DNA of 64,000 nucleotides from Rhizobium leguminosarum (lineage in GTDB: Bacteria; Pseudomonadota; Alphaproteobacteria; Rhizobiales; Rhizobiaceae): NCBI RefSeq assembly GCF_002953715.1, contig NZ_CP025012.1, positions 62,001 through 126,000 of the forward strand, read 5' to 3'. The notes below the pieces were generated by a model, which saw only the letters and a program-made list of their open reading frames with translations, had not been told where the DNA came from and searched no databases. The position numbers and the translations under genes were made by a program. Shown here piece by piece: positions 8,906 through 18,279 of this stretch; position 1 is the stretch's first letter; each line of letters begins with the position of its first letter.

Positions 8906-8942
8906 TCGCACCGACCATAATGGTGCCGGCCATAATCGTGCC
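8898..8942. repeat. 15-bp tandem repeat, three copies, across the anti-sigma stop codon
   Basis: Three consecutive units are GACCATAATCGCACC, GACCATAATGGTGCC and GGCCATAATCGTGCC. The TAA in the first unit is the stop codon of the anti-sigma gene, so later units carry spare in-frame TAA codons. The units lie in the 154-bp gap before the fasciclin gene. Confidence 0.8.
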
Positions 8943-9059
8943 GGCGCAAATCAAATTTCTCCTGTCTGAAACTCTTCGGCGCGGCCCTCCGTAGTTCGAA
9001 TTGTCCGGACGACGCTCAGGCATCAAGCCCCGCGGATGGTGTCCGGTGAGGAGAAAATC

Positions 9060-9614
9060 ATGATCAAGTCCGTATCGCGCGGCGTCGCGCTCGCCATAGC
9101 CATGTCCGCCGTCGCCTTTGCTGCCGCCAAGAACCCGGTGGTCGGCGGTGCTGCGATGTTCGATAGCAAGAACATCATCGAGAACGCCGTGAATTCCAAG
9201 GATCACACGACGCTGGTCGCCGCCGTCAAGGCTGCCGGCCTGGTCGGCACGCTCGAAGGCAAGGGCCCCTTCACCGTCTTTGCGCCGACCAACGAAGCCT
9301 TTGCCGCACTGCCGAAGGGCACCGTCGATACGCTGCTGAAGCCGGAAAACAAGGCGACGCTCACCAAGGTTCTGACCTGCCACGTCGTTGCCGCCGATGC
9401 GATGGCCAAGACCGTTGCCAAGATGATCAAGGATGACGGCGGCGAGCACGACATCAAGACCGTCGGCGGCTGCGTGCTGAAAGCCAAGGAGAGCATGGGC
9501 AAGATCACGCTGACCGATGAAAACGGCGGCGTCTCCCATGTGACGATTGCCGACGTCAAGCAGTCGAACGGCGTCATCCACGTCGTCGACAAGGTGCTGC
9601 TGCCGAAGATGTAA
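9060..9614 (+). CDS. secreted fasciclin (FAS1) domain protein
   Basis: A 184-residue protein with an N-terminal signal segment (SRGVALAIAMSAVAFAAA) and a single FAS1 domain from about residue 35 to the end. The FAS1 H1 and H2 boxes are TVFAPTNEAFAALP near residue 75 and NGVIHVVDKVLLP at the C-terminus. FAS1 proteins mediate surface adhesion; a rhizobial relative, Nex18, has been linked to symbiosis. GAGGAGAAAATC directly precedes the ATG at 9060, better placed than an upstream in-frame start at 9036. It follows the sigma and anti-sigma genes at 154 bp and is a plausible target of that sigma factor, though no shared promoter motif was found. Confidence 0.9.
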   Translation: MIKSVSRGVALAIAMSAVAFAAAKNPVVGGAAMFDSKNIIENAVNSKDHTTLVAAVKAAGLVGTLEGKGPFTVFAPTNEAFAALPKGTVDTLLKPENKATLTKVLTCHVVAADAMAKTVAKMIKDDGGEHDIKTVGGCVLKAKESMGKITLTDENGGVSHVTIADVKQSNGVIHVVDKVLLPKM

Positions 9615-9635
9615 GCCCGCTCGTATCGCCAGACG

Positions 9636-9766
9636 CATTGGGGCGCTCCTAGAGCAATTCCAGGAAAAGTGCAGAGCGGTTTTCCGTCCGGAATTGCGCA
9701 AAAACAAAAGGTTAGAGCGGTTCTGCGCTTCCATAAAAAGCTGAACCGCTCTAAGGGCGCCCCAAA
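9636..9766. repeat. nested palindromic intergenic repeat
   Basis: An AGAGCAATTCCAGGAAAAG ... TCCGGAATTGCG palindrome is followed by a second hairpin with arms TTAGAGCGGTTC and GAACCGCTCTAA. The whole is framed by inverted GGGGCGC (9640) and GCGCCCC (9756) ends. It is the same family as the copy at 30317-30376. The fasciclin-to-kinase gap (9615-9888) consists almost entirely of this and the hairpin at 9848. Confidence 0.7.
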
Positions 9767-9847
9767 CACAAATCGATGAGGTGGCTAGCGCATAAACCCC
9801 GAAAATCGGAATCGATTTTCGGAAAGGATTACGCGCAGATTCAAAGT

Positions 9848-9893
9848 GATAGAGCGTCCTTAGCGCGTCTGAAAAGACGCGCAGCGCTCTATC
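9848..9893 (-). terminator. strong hairpin overlapping the kinase stop codon
   Basis: Outer arms GATAGAGCG / CGCTCTATC and inner arms GCGCGTCT / AGACGCGC enclose a GAAA tetraloop. The TAG stop of the sensor kinase (9889-9891) is within the outer arm. No T-run follows, so it may protect the 3' end of the mRNA or act as a weak terminator rather than a classical one. Confidence 0.5.
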
Positions 9894-10965
9894 GGGCCGC
9901 TTCAACTCTCGGGAAGACGAGGGAGACACTCATGCCGGTGTCAGGGGACGAGCTGACTTCAACCTCGGCGCGGGCATTCTGTTTCAGCGACTGTACGATC
10001 ATCGCGCTCAGCTTTCCCGGCTGCGGCCAGGTCACATCCTTGGGAAGACCGACCCCGTTATCAGCAACGGTGATCCTGCACCCGGTATCGCTGACGACAC
10101 AGCGGAGCGTGATCTCGCCGCCATCACGCCCCACGAAGGCATGCTTCAGTGTATTGGTGAGGAGTTCGTTGATGACGAGGCCGGCCGGCATGGCGACGTC
10201 GACCGAAACCGGCCAGGTATCGACCTTCATGTCCAGCCGGATCCCTTCCACGGCGTGGGCCGCCATCACCGAGGCGGCAATCTGGCTGACATAGGTGCCA
10301 AGATCGACTGTTGCGCCTTTCTCTTCGTCCGACAGCGAGCGATAGAGCAGGGCCAAGGCCTCAATCCGCCCGGCAAGCCGTGCAAACCTCTCGCTTTCCT
10401 CATTCTGTTGAGCATTGCGCGCCTCCATTCGGATGAGCGCCGTGATCATCTGAAGATTGTTCTTCACGCGATGCTGAAGTTCCCGCAGAAGGACATCTTT
10501 CTCCGTCAGCAATTCGCTGAAGCTCTCAGCGGCCGTCGCCTCATTGCGGGCAGCAAAGGCCACCAATCGGAAAAGCGGCGTGTCATCGTCGTCGACGATC
10601 GTATTCGACCAGACATCGATAATGACGGTGCTCTCGGCTTCGGCCACCAGCGAGAAGGCACCAACATACTCCTCCGCAGAGGTCACAGCGGCTGTGAGCG
10701 GCACCTCTCCGGAGACGGCGGTGGAGTTCAATCTAATTTCCAGCCAGGGTTTTCCCTGGACCTCGGTTGCCTCAAGCGCCGTCAGCCGTTCGAATTCGAG
10801 ATTGACATAAACCAGCGGCTCGTCGCCACCGAGTTCGGAGACAGCCACCGCGAATGGCACATGATCGAGAAAGTGCCGAAACCGGTCATCATCAAGGGCT
10901 TCGGCAAGATGGGGCAAGTTGCCGACGCCTTCGGGCGAAATCGGCTGGTCTTTGCTATCGGTCAT
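9889..10965 (-). CDS. PAS sensor histidine kinase, HisKA_2 type
   Basis: A 358-residue soluble kinase without membrane segments. A PAS-like sensor region (about 25-150) is followed by the dimerisation box with the phospho-accepting His in ELQHRVKNNLQM (about 165). The ATPase lobe has INELLTNTLKHA (N box) and VADNGVGLP (G box). The HRVKNNLQ form is the HisKA_2 class, which in alphaproteobacteria often feeds the PhyR/NepR general stress response through a single-domain regulator. No response regulator is adjacent, so it is an orphan. ATG 10965 was used; the TTG just before it is not needed. A hairpin covers the stop codon. Confidence 0.87.
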   Translation of the reverse strand: MTDSKDQPISPEGVGNLPHLAEALDDDRFRHFLDHVPFAVAVSELGGDEPLVYVNLEFERLTALEATEVQGKPWLEIRLNSTAVSGEVPLTAAVTSAEEYVGAFSLVAEAESTVIIDVWSNTIVDDDDTPLFRLVAFAARNEATAAESFSELLTEKDVLLRELQHRVKNNLQMITALIRMEARNAQQNEESERFARLAGRIEALALLYRSLSDEEKGATVDLGTYVSQIAASVMAAHAVEGIRLDMKVDTWPVSVDVAMPAGLVINELLTNTLKHAFVGRDGGEITLRCVVSDTGCRITVADNGVGLPKDVTWPQPGKLSAMIVQSLKQNARAEVEVSSSPDTGMSVSLVFPRVEAAR

Positions 10966-11079
10966 CAAATATTACTCTTGGACGCGGCTGCTCCCACACA
11001 GCAGGAGAACTAGGGTTGCTTTGCGGGGACGCAAGCGTTGATCGGCGGCACGTCCATCGATTGCCGGCCACAGGGTGAT

Positions 11080-11355
11080 TTAAGCCCGGTCATAGGTAAA
11101 TGACGTCAGCAGGGTCGTGACGAAATTGCTCGCCCTTTCCTTGACCAGGACTTCCGTCCATTCATCAGTCCCGCGCAGCCGCAAATCCGTGTAAATACTG
11201 TCGACGGCCGCTTCTTCGATACGCTTGATATGGGTCCTGAACGACGCTTCGCCGCCGCCGTGATACATGTCTCTGATCACCATGCGCAGGATCTCCTGAA
11301 TGGCGATCTGCCAGGCCGTATTGATCGATTGAAGTTCGTTCGCAGTCTCTGCCAT
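11080..11355 (-). CDS. hypothetical protein, 91 aa
   Basis: A small, acidic-to-neutral, probably alpha-helical cytoplasmic protein (MAETANELQSINTAWQIAIQ...). AAGGAAGCGTCA precedes ATG 11355, which supports this start over the longer open frame to 11430. There is no signal peptide and no recognised domain. It lies between the sensor kinase and the small coiled protein gene on the same strand. Function unknown. Confidence 0.6.
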   Translation of the reverse strand: MAETANELQSINTAWQIAIQEILRMVIRDMYHGGGEASFRTHIKRIEEAAVDSIYTDLRLRGTDEWTEVLVKERASNFVTTLLTSFTYDRA

Positions 11356-11476
11356 TGACGCTTCCTTGGTGCGAGTGAATGCCAGCACGCCTTCGGCCAT
11401 GCTGCAGCGCGCGATCTGCAAGCCCGTCATTTCAGACGCGGTTTAAATCTCGAGCCTTGTCGATCGGGTTGTGATC

Positions 11477-11701
11477 TCAGCGGGCCCTGGCGCGTTTGGC
11501 AATGAGGGCAGAGGTTGCCGACACCCGGTCACTCTGTTCCCTGGCAAGCCGGGCCTCCCGAAGCCGCAACGTCTTTGCCTGTTGCGATTGGGCGTCGGAT
11601 TCGAGCTCTTCGGCCGCCTGGTTCTTCGCGAAGAACTGGGTCTGGACGTTGCCGAAGGCAATCTGCGCCCGCTGGCGAGATTTGCTGTGTGTCTCAGTCA
11701 T
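11477..11701 (-). CDS. small conserved charged protein, 74 aa
   Basis: A 74-residue protein rich in Arg, Lys, Glu, Gln and Ala (MTETHSKSRQRAQIAFGNV ... ALIAKRARAR), predicted to be one long helix. GGAGCC precedes ATG 11701. The frame is open further upstream, but that part would run through the cspA terminator. Proteins of this shape are commonly seen next to cold-shock genes in rhizobia, from memory. A role in RNA handling is possible but not shown by any motif. Confidence 0.65.
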   Translation of the reverse strand: MTETHSKSRQRAQIAFGNVQTQFFAKNQAAEELESDAQSQQAKTLRLREARLAREQSDRVSATSALIAKRARAR

Positions 11702-11742
11702 GTTGGCTCCGATATTGGAGGGCTCGACGCGCGAGCGAAAAC

Positions 11743-11771
11743 CAAAAAGGCCAGGCAAATCGCCTGGCCTT
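11743..11771 (-). terminator. rho-independent terminator of cspA
   Basis: On the minus strand AAGGCCAGGC and GCCTGGCCTT pair around a short ATTT loop, followed by TTTTT. It is located 64 bp after the cspA stop and before the next small gene, so cspA is a separate transcript. Confidence 0.88.
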
Positions 11772-11834
11772 GGATTGATAACGTGCTTCCGGCAGTGCCA
11801 GTACATCCGTGGTCAAAGGGAAGCAGATACCGAT

Positions 11835-12044
11835 TTAAGCGTTCTGGAGATTGCAAGCGGACATCTTGCCCGACTTGTTGTCACGCTCGAGGTCGAAGCC
11901 GATCTTCTGGCCTTCGACGAGGTCGCGCATGCCGGCGCGCTCGACGGCGGAGATGTGAACGAAGGCGTCATCGCCGCCATTATCAGGCTGAATGAAGCCG
12001 AAGCCTTTGGTGGAATTGAACCATTTAACTGTGCCAGTGGCCAT
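11835..12044 (-). CDS. cspA: cold-shock protein, CspA family
   Basis: A 69-residue single-domain OB-fold protein ([20 protein letters not shown]). RNP1 is KGFGFIQ and RNP2 is DAFVHISA, both intact, so it should bind single-stranded RNA/DNA as an RNA chaperone. ATG 12044 with AAAGGG upstream gives the normal family length. The track of open frame upstream is the leader. The gap to engB (12045-12310) has an AT-richer part suited to the long leader typical of csp mRNAs, but I did not resolve a fold. Several csp paralogues are usual in rhizobia, so the numbering of this copy is not implied. Confidence 0.93.
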   Translation of the reverse strand: MATGTVKWFNSTKGFGFIQPDNGGDDAFVHISAVERAGMRDLVEGQKIGFDLERDNKSGKMSACNLQNA

Positions 12045-12310
12045 GATGATGAACCCTTTCATAGCAATATTGAAGAACCGCAACGCCAAGGCGATGCGGA
12101 TGGTGATAGCGATTTTTGAAAGGAAGTTCGTTCAGAGCGCGGTGCCAATCGCGCGATAACCAAGCCAGCAAGCAAAATTCGATGATCGCTATCTAGCTCA
12201 TCAAAGCCGCGCCGTCAACCTTTAGTTTTCAATTAGCGGCATATTCAACTTTGGGATGTCGTAGAGGCCTTTACACCAGACAGGTCGCCGCGTCGGGGAC
12301 GGGGCGCCCT

Positions 12311-12964
12311 CTACTTCCAGCGGGCGATGCCGAGAGTTTCGGCAATCGCCTGGCGCAGTTCGTCCAGCCCATCGCCCTTTTCGGACGAGGTGGACAGCAC
12401 GCCGGGATAGGCGGCCGGGCGCTTGCGGATCTTTTCCGCCGTTTCCGCAAGCAGTTTCGGCACACCCGCGGCCTTAATCTTGTCGGTCTTGGTCAGCACG
12501 ATCTGGTAGGAGACCGCGGCCTTGTCGAGCAGATCAAGCACGTCATCGTCGTTCTTCTTGATGCCGTGGCGGCTGTCGATCAGCACATAGACGCGCTTCA
12601 GCGTCGCGCGGCCGCGCAGATAATCGAAAACGAGCTTGGTCCACTTGTCGACCTGCTCCTTCGGTGCCTGCGCATAACCATAGCCCGGCATGTCGACGAT
12701 CGCCGTTGGCGGCAGGTCGCCGCCTTCGCCGGAATAACCGTCCGGCACGAAATAATTGAGTTCCTGCGTGCGTCCCGGCGTGTTCGAGGTGCGCGCCAGG
12801 CCCTTCTGGCCGACCAGCGCATTGATCAGCGACGACTTTCCGACATTCGAGCGACCGGCAAAGGCCACTTCCAACGGCCCTTCCGGCGGCAGGAAGTTCA
12901 GGGACGGTACGCCGCGGATGAAGATCCATGGGTGGCCGAAGAGCGGCTTTTCGGTTTCGGGCAT
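12311..12964 (-). CDS. engB: ribosome biogenesis GTP-binding protein YihA/YsxC
   Basis: A 217-residue essential GTPase that acts in large ribosomal subunit assembly. G1 is GRSNVGKSS (around 38-46). G2 is in SNTPGRTQ, G3 is DMPGYGYA (around 91-98), and G4 is TKTDK. The G5 region is STSSEKG. The length is normal for the family. It follows yidC on the same strand, the conserved alphaproteobacterial order, but a terminator at 13081-13109 lies in the 150-bp gap, so it probably has its own promoter or depends on read-through. Confidence 0.95.
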   Translation of the reverse strand: MPETEKPLFGHPWIFIRGVPSLNFLPPEGPLEVAFAGRSNVGKSSLINALVGQKGLARTSNTPGRTQELNYFVPDGYSGEGGDLPPTAIVDMPGYGYAQAPKEQVDKWTKLVFDYLRGRATLKRVYVLIDSRHGIKKNDDDVLDLLDKAAVSYQIVLTKTDKIKAAGVPKLLAETAEKIRKRPAAYPGVLSTSSEKGDGLDELRQAIAETLGIARWK

Positions 12965-13080
12965 GCGGGCTCTGCAATCTCTGGGTTGGGTCTTTTACCG
13001 GGCTTCGTGGTTTTGCGGGCGGATGTCAAGCTTCGAGGCCGTTTGCAGCCTATTGCTTTGCCTCCTTCTTCCGCTGCCGG

Positions 13081-13109
13081 AAAAGAAAAGCCCCGCCGGA
13101 GCGGGGCTT
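13081..13109 (-). terminator. rho-independent terminator downstream of yidC
   Basis: On the minus strand AGCCCCGC and GCGGGGCT pair around TCCG, followed by TTTCTTTT. It sits immediately after the yidC stop codon at 13118. Confidence 0.85.
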
Positions 13110-13117
13110 GGCAAGTA

Positions 13118-14914
13118 TCATTTGGACGGCGCCGTTTTTCGTCGGAACAGGCCCTTTAGATTGTCGAAGAGCTCGACCTTGACGCCGTGGCGCTTCATGA
13201 TCACCGACTGCTGCGCCACCGAGAGCGTGTTGTTCCAGGCCCAGTAGATGACCAGGCCGGCCGGGAAGCTTGCCAGCATGAACATGAACACCAGCGGCAT
13301 CCAGGTGAAGATCATCGCCTGCGTCGGATCGGGCGGCGTCGGGTTCATGCGCATCTGCAGGAACATGGTGATGCCCATGATCAGCGGCCAGACGCCGAGA
13401 TGCAGAATGGTCGGCGCCTCGAAGGGCAGCAGGCCGAACAGATTGACGATCGTCGTCGGATCGGGCGCCGAAAGGTCCTTGATCCAGCCGAAGAACGGCG
13501 CGTGCCGCATTTCGATGGTGATGTAGATCACCTTGTAGAGCGAGAAGAAGATCGGGATCTGCAGCGCCACCGGCCAGCAGCCGGCGATCGGATTGATCTT
13601 CTCTTCCTTGTAGAGCTGCATCGTCGCCTGCTGCAGCCCCATGCGGTCGTCGGCGAATTTCGCCTTCAGCTCCTCCATCTTCGGCTGCATGCGCTTCATG
13701 TTCGCCATCGAAGCGTACTGCTTGCTGGCGAGCGGGAAGAACAGAGCCTTGACGACGATGGTCGTGCACAGGATCGCCACGCCGAAATTGCCGAAGTAGC
13801 GGAAGAAGAAGTCCATCAGCTTGAACATCGGCTTGGTGATGAAATAGAACCAGCCCCAGTCGATCAGCCGGTCGAACTTCGGGATCGAGTAGCTGGCCTC
13901 ATAACCGTCGATGACGGGCACTTCCTTGGCGCCGGCGAAGACGAGGTTCTTGAGTTCGATCGATTGGCCAGGCGCAACGGTGAAGGCATCTTCCTTGTAG
14001 TCGGCCTGATAGCGCGGCTGACCATCGGCAAAATGCGAGAAGCTTGCCTCATAGGGAGCACTCTGCGGTGGAACGATCGTCGCGGCCCAGTATTTGTCGG
14101 TAATGCCGAGCCAGCCACCGGTGGATTTGGCCGGCTTGACGGCTTCCTTTTCGGCGGCGCTATATTTGGTTTCGACGAGTCCGTCATCGCCGATGACGCC
14201 GATGAAGCCTTCATGCAGCACGTAGACGGAGGGCGTCGTCGGCTTGTTGTAGCGCGTCACGCGGCCGTAAGAATTGAGCGCGGCGGGCGCCTGGCCGGTA
14301 TTGGTGATCTTGTCGGCGACAGTGAACATGTAGCGTTCGTCGACGGAGATGGTGCGGGTGAACGTCAGGCCCTTGTCGTTGGTATAGGAGAGCGTCACCG
14401 GCGTCTTTTCGGTGAGCTTGGCGCCCTCCGGAGCCGTCCAGAGCGTCGAGGGACCGGGAACGCTGCCCGTCGCGTCACTACCGATATAGCCGAGTTCGGT
14501 GAAGTAACCGTCCTTGGTTTCCGCCGGGCTGAACAGCGTGATGATCGGGCTCGAGTCGTCGACGGTCTCGTGGTAGCCCTTGAGCTTCAGGTCGTCGAGG
14601 CGGGCGCCGGCAAGGTTGATTGAGCCGGAGAGGGCAGCAGTGTCGATGACGACGCGCGGGCTCTTTGCCAGCGCCTGCTCGAGCGTCGCTGTTGCGGCCG
14701 CCTGGCTGGTAGGTGCCGCACCGCTCGGCTGGGCCGGCGTCTCGCCGCCTGCTGCCGGCTGCTGCACCTGCTCGGTCTGCTGCTGCGCCTTCTGGGCTTC
14801 CTGCACCTTGCGCTGGGCCTCGATGCGCGGATTCATATAGAGAAATTGCCAGCCGAGGACGATCAGCACCGAGAGAGCGATCGCAATGAAGTAATTGCGG
14901 TTGTTTTCCATCAT
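13118..14914 (-). CDS. yidC: membrane protein insertase YidC/OxaI
   Basis: A 598-residue inner-membrane insertase that integrates membrane proteins with or without SecYEG. It has an N-terminal membrane helix ([19 protein letters not shown], about 8-27), then a Pro/Ala/Gln-rich linker, then the large periplasmic beta domain (about 80-350). The C-terminal 60 kDa insertase core (about 370-575) contains the conserved hydrophilic-groove and hairpin region [19 protein letters not shown]. The C-terminus is basic, as expected for ribosome contact. The start overlaps the rnpA stop by 4 bp (ATGA), indicating coupled translation within rpmH-rnpA-yidC. Confidence 0.96.
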   Translation of the reverse strand: MMENNRNYFIAIALSVLIVLGWQFLYMNPRIEAQRKVQEAQKAQQQTEQVQQPAAGGETPAQPSGAAPTSQAAATATLEQALAKSPRVVIDTAALSGSINLAGARLDDLKLKGYHETVDDSSPIITLFSPAETKDGYFTELGYIGSDATGSVPGPSTLWTAPEGAKLTEKTPVTLSYTNDKGLTFTRTISVDERYMFTVADKITNTGQAPAALNSYGRVTRYNKPTTPSVYVLHEGFIGVIGDDGLVETKYSAAEKEAVKPAKSTGGWLGITDKYWAATIVPPQSAPYEASFSHFADGQPRYQADYKEDAFTVAPGQSIELKNLVFAGAKEVPVIDGYEASYSIPKFDRLIDWGWFYFITKPMFKLMDFFFRYFGNFGVAILCTTIVVKALFFPLASKQYASMANMKRMQPKMEELKAKFADDRMGLQQATMQLYKEEKINPIAGCWPVALQIPIFFSLYKVIYITIEMRHAPFFGWIKDLSAPDPTTIVNLFGLLPFEAPTILHLGVWPLIMGITMFLQMRMNPTPPDPTQAMIFTWMPLVFMFMLASFPAGLVIYWAWNNTLSVAQQSVIMKRHGVKVELFDNLKGLFRRKTAPSK

Positions 14915-15312
14915 ACGTTCCTGGGGCGTCCGTCTCCGGAGCGCCGGTGTTTCGGCCTGGTTTCCACGCGGGATTTCAGTTCCGCGGCCAATTCCTGGAA
15001 GGACGCGTCAAGCACGTCCCTGCGCGCGACAACCACATAGTCGTGTCCGGGCTGCATTGCAAACCCCGCATGAAGCCGCACCGCCTCTTTCAGGCGGCGG
15101 CGCATGCGGTTCCGTTCGACCGCGTTGCCATGTTTTTTGGTGACTGTAAAACCGACGCGTGCCTGGCTGTCGGGTTCCTTCCGGTCGAGGACTTCGAGAA
15201 GGAAGAGGCCGCCCCGGCGTTTTTCGCCCTCGCGCGCGGCAAGAAACTGCGGGCGGCTCTTCAGCCGCCCGACAGTGTGTTTCTTTTCACTGGTCGTCAA
15301 TTCGCCCGCCAT
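14911..15312 (-). CDS. rnpA: ribonuclease P protein component
   Basis: A 133-residue basic protein, the protein subunit of RNase P that matures tRNA 5' ends. The RNR signature is intact in [16 protein letters not shown] (about 67-82), and the preceding [12 protein letters not shown] is also typical. It lies 21 bp after rpmH and overlaps yidC by 4 bp, the conserved operon order. The C-terminal tail after about residue 115 is Arg-rich and variable. The ATG at 15312 is used; there is little room for another start. Confidence 0.93.
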   Translation of the reverse strand: MAGELTTSEKKHTVGRLKSRPQFLAAREGEKRRGGLFLLEVLDRKEPDSQARVGFTVTKKHGNAVERNRMRRRLKEAVRLHAGFAMQPGHDYVVVARRDVLDASFQELAAELKSRVETRPKHRRSGDGRPRNV

Positions 15313-15333
15313 CTCTTACCGGGCAACCCGGCC

Positions 15334-15468
15334 TTACGCCGACAGACGATTGCGGCCCTGCGCGCGGCGGGCTGCGATGACCTTGCGGCCACCCTTCGTG
15401 GACATGCGCGCACGGAAACCGTGGCGACGCTTGCGAACAAGCTTGGATGGTTGGTAGGTACGCTTCAT
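15334..15468 (-). CDS. rpmH: 50S ribosomal protein L34
   Basis: A 44-residue very basic protein, beginning [20 protein letters not shown] and ending GRNRLSA, the standard L34 sequence and length. It is too short for usual ORF cut-offs but unmistakable. It is the first gene of rpmH-rnpA-yidC. A near-consensus sigma-70 promoter lies about 110 bp upstream (15579-15607). Confidence 0.97.
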   Translation of the reverse strand: MKRTYQPSKLVRKRRHGFRARMSTKGGRKVIAARRAQGRNRLSA

Positions 15469-15578
15469 TTATTTTAAACACCGCGGAGTGCGGCCCTTCT
15501 TGAATTTGCATAATGCAAGGAGCGTTGTTTTTCGAACGGGCGGGCCATGAAAGGCTTGAGTGACCGAACGTGCGCGGG

Positions 15579-15607
15579 CTTATAAGGTTGAAGCCCGTAA
15601 AAGTCAA
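15579..15607 (-). promoter_or_regulatory. sigma-70 promoter of the rpmH operon
   Basis: On the minus strand TTGACT (15607-15602) and TATAAG (15584-15579) are separated by exactly 17 bp. Transcription would begin around 15572, giving a leader of roughly 100 nt before rpmH. It is the best promoter match seen in this part of the window. Confidence 0.75.
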
Positions 15608-15875
15608 TTATGCCGGATCATTTCACTCTGCACTGCCGGCCTCGAAAGTAATTTCGCACTCTGGTGTTAATAAATGAGGACTGCCCTGAGTGGTTGTAGA
15701 TTTGCGCCGAGGCAGATCGATCGCCCCGGTTTTCAGGCGTTTACGCCGCCCAACCGTATGCGGCATGGATCAATTCCGAAGCCATAATCGTAAATATTAG
15801 AAATCTAACTTTAATAAATTTCGCCGATATTCAAGCATCGACTGGGAAATTTGCTTTCCAGGCAGTGGCGTAGCT
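15608..15875. other. intergenic region between the rpmH promoter and the chemoreceptor gene
   Basis: The stretch is AT-rich toward the right (TAAATATTAGAAATCTAAC, then TTTAATAAATT), in keeping with a promoter for the chemoreceptor. I see no open frame, repeat or hairpin of note. Confidence 0.5.
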
Positions 15876-15888
15876 AGGAGGCATTGCA

Positions 15889-17886
15889 TTGAAGATCCGG
15901 GGCAAAATTAATCTGCTGGTTTGCGTGATGGGCGCGGTCGCACTTCTGATCGGCGCAACGGCATTGTCCGCCATGCACGAATACAGTCGCAACCTGACGG
16001 CTTACGAGCATGCCGCAGCCCGCGCCTATGCCGGCGAGCGGCTCAACCGTTTCGTCACGGCGGTGGTCATGGAATCGCGCGGCATCTATGCCGCCAAAAC
16101 GATCAAGGATACGCCGAACTTCGCCAAGGGTCTGATGGCCGACCTCGACGAGATCGACAAGGTCATCTCGGGCTGGGCGCCGCTCGTTCCCGAGGATGAG
16201 AAGGCCGATTTTGCCAAGCTTGTCGCCCGCGCCGCGGAATTCCGCACCTTCCGCACGGAAACTGCCCGCCTCGGCACGGAAGTCGGCCCCGAAGCCGCCG
16301 GCCAACAAGGCAACAATGACGCCAACCGCGCCAACCGCAAGGCGTTCCAGGCGGAAATCGATGCCGTCGTCGCCACCGACAAGGCAGCGCTGGAAACCGT
16401 CAATGCCGAGATCGAGAGCTTCCGCACTCAGGTGCTGATGCTTGTGCTCAGCATCACCGGCATCGGCATCGCGGTCGGCATCGGCATGGGCTTCTATATC
16501 GGCACCAGCCATCTCAGCCGCCCGATCAAGCGTGTCACCCATGCGATCAAGGAAGTCGCCGACGGCAATTTCGACGCCGAGGTCCCCTTTGCCGGCCGTC
16601 CGGACGAAATCGGCGAGATGGCCGCAGCGGTTGCGGTCTTCAAAGCGAACGGCCTCGCCATCAAGCGCTTGAACGCCCAGGAGGCGGCGATGCGCGCCAA
16701 GAGCGACGACTTGCAGTCGAGCATGTCCGTCGTCGTGGCCGCGGCTGCGGCCGGCGATTTCAGCCATCGCATCAGCAAGGACTACGAGGACGATAACCTC
16801 AACCAGTTTGCCGGCAACATCAACACGCTGCTGTCGAGCGTCGATGCCGGCATCGGCGAGACCCGCCGCGTCGTCGCAAGCCTTGCCGAAGGCGACCTCA
16901 CCCAGACGATGAGCGGCAACTTCCAGGGCGCCTTCGCCGAGCTGCAGCAGAACGTCAACAATACCTTCGTCACCCTGCAGGCGACGATGCGCGAAGTGCG
17001 CGAGACGACGGAAGCGATGAACGGCAACACCGCCGAGTTGCGCAATGCCAGCGATGACCTGTCGAAGCGCACCGAGCAGCAGGCGGCCGCCCTCGAAGAG
17101 ACCTCGGCGGCGCTCGACGAGATCACCGCCGTCGTCCAGAATTCCACCGAGCGGGCGCATGAAGCCACCATCATGGTGTCCGAAGCCAAGGAGAATGCCG
17201 GCCGCTCCGGCGTCGTCGTGCGCAATGCCGTCGAGGCCATGGGCCGCATCGAGCAGGCCTCGCGCGAAATCAGCCAGATCATCAACGTCATCGATGAGAT
17301 CGCCTTCCAGACCAACTTGCTGGCGCTGAATGCCGGCGTCGAGGCGGCACGCGCCGGCGATGCCGGAAAGGGCTTCGCGGTGGTGGCGCAGGAAGTGCGG
17401 GAATTGGCCCAACGTTCGGCAACGGCTGCCAAGGACATCAAGGCGCTGATCACCAAGTCGGGCAACGAGGTGCAGGTTGGCGTCAAGCTGGTGCAGGCAA
17501 CCGGCGAAGCGCTGGCCGAAATCGGCACCCGCGTTATCGCCATCAACGACCATATCCATTCGATCGCGACGGCTGCGACCGAACAGTCGACCGGCCTCAA
17601 GGAGGTCAATACCGCCGTCAACCAGATGGACCAGGTGACACAGCAGAATGCTGCGATGGTGGAAGAGACCTCCGCCGCCACGCACAGGCTTTCGGCCGAA
17701 GCCGGTGGGCTGGTCCGCCTCATTGCCCGCTTCAAACTGTCGGATGATGCGCCGGCACCTGTGGCGCTTGTCCGCAACGAGCCGCAAAGACCGGTTGCCT
17801 CGCCCGCCCGCCGGGCGATCGCAAAGGTCGCCCGCGCCTTTGGCGGTAATGCGGCCGCAGCCGAGCAGAGCTGGGAAGAGTTCTGA
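15889..17886 (+). CDS. methyl-accepting chemotaxis protein
   Basis: A 665-residue inner-membrane chemoreceptor. TM1 lies at about 7-29, a periplasmic sensor domain at about 30-178, and TM2 at about 179-201 ([20 protein letters not shown]). HAMP follows (about 203-260), then a second HAMP-like unit near 310-360. The signalling domain has the hairpin tip [20 protein letters not shown]. The protein ends in SWEEF, matching the xWxxF tether for CheR/CheB, so it should be a fully adaptable receptor. The start is a TTG at 15889 with a perfect AGGAGG seven bases upstream; no ATG is suitably placed. A strong terminator follows. The ligand is unknown. Confidence 0.93.
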   Translation: MKIRGKINLLVCVMGAVALLIGATALSAMHEYSRNLTAYEHAAARAYAGERLNRFVTAVVMESRGIYAAKTIKDTPNFAKGLMADLDEIDKVISGWAPLVPEDEKADFAKLVARAAEFRTFRTETARLGTEVGPEAAGQQGNNDANRANRKAFQAEIDAVVATDKAALETVNAEIESFRTQVLMLVLSITGIGIAVGIGMGFYIGTSHLSRPIKRVTHAIKEVADGNFDAEVPFAGRPDEIGEMAAAVAVFKANGLAIKRLNAQEAAMRAKSDDLQSSMSVVVAAAAAGDFSHRISKDYEDDNLNQFAGNINTLLSSVDAGIGETRRVVASLAEGDLTQTMSGNFQGAFAELQQNVNNTFVTLQATMREVRETTEAMNGNTAELRNASDDLSKRTEQQAAALEETSAALDEITAVVQNSTERAHEATIMVSEAKENAGRSGVVVRNAVEAMGRIEQASREISQIINVIDEIAFQTNLLALNAGVEAARAGDAGKGFAVVAQEVRELAQRSATAAKDIKALITKSGNEVQVGVKLVQATGEALAEIGTRVIAINDHIHSIATAATEQSTGLKEVNTAVNQMDQVTQQNAAMVEETSAATHRLSAEAGGLVRLIARFKLSDDAPAPVALVRNEPQRPVASPARRAIAKVARAFGGNAAAAEQSWEEF

Positions 17887-17910
17887 TCTGTATAGATAGA
17901 ACGCACCTTG

Positions 17911-17938
17911 AAACGCCGCCTCCGGGCGGCGTTTCTTT
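17911..17938 (+). terminator. rho-independent terminator of the chemoreceptor gene
   Basis: AACGCCGCC and GGCGGCGTT pair around TCCG, followed by TCTTTG. A nearly identical hairpin occurs at 18149-18173, on the far side of the RIME element. Confidence 0.88.
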
Positions 17939-17994
17939 GTTGACAGCCTCACTCTCTACTCGGCGTCATCCTCGGCCCAGGAGATTGCCGACAC

Positions 17995-18138
17995 CAGCCC
18001 CTCATCCGGCTGCCGCCACCTTCTCCCCGCAGGCGGGGAGAAGGGACATGCCGCGCCCTCTCCGTTCCCACTCGCTCTCGCATGGCACGTCCCCTCTCCC
18101 CGTTTTTTACCGGGAGAGGGTTAGGGTGAGGGGCAGCC
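17995..18138. repeat. RIME-type mosaic palindromic element, copy 1
   Basis: CAGCCCCTCATCCGGCTGCC at the left is followed by the palindrome CTTCTCCCCGC / GCGGGGAGAAG. A central GCCGCGCCCTCTCCGTTCC and GGCACGTCCCCTCTCCCCG follow, ending GGTTAGGGTGAGGGGCAGCC. These blocks recur at 28350, 34431, 57298 and 61694 and match what is known of the Rhizobium intergenic mosaic element. It is non-coding. Confidence 0.85.
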
Positions 18139-18148
18139 ATTAGCGCGA

Positions 18149-18173
18149 GCCGCCTCCGGGCGGCGTTTTCTTG
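18149..18173 (+). terminator. second copy of the chemoreceptor-type terminator
   Basis: GCCGCC and GGCGGC pair around TCCG, followed by GTTTTCTTG. The sequence shares 18 consecutive bases with the terminator at 17911-17938, and the RIME element lies between them. Confidence 0.6.
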
Positions 18174-18279
18174 TGGCGACACGACGCTGCTCGCAAAGAT
18201 TTGAAAGCGGAGCGTATTGGTCTAATATAGAGCTCAACGGTAAGGGCGGCTGACGTGCTGCCGATCGGGCGAGACCAGA

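Noticed and set aside
15874..17952. 692-codon minus-strand frame
   Set aside because: It mirrors the chemoreceptor gene, lacks a ribosome site and has no family sequence.
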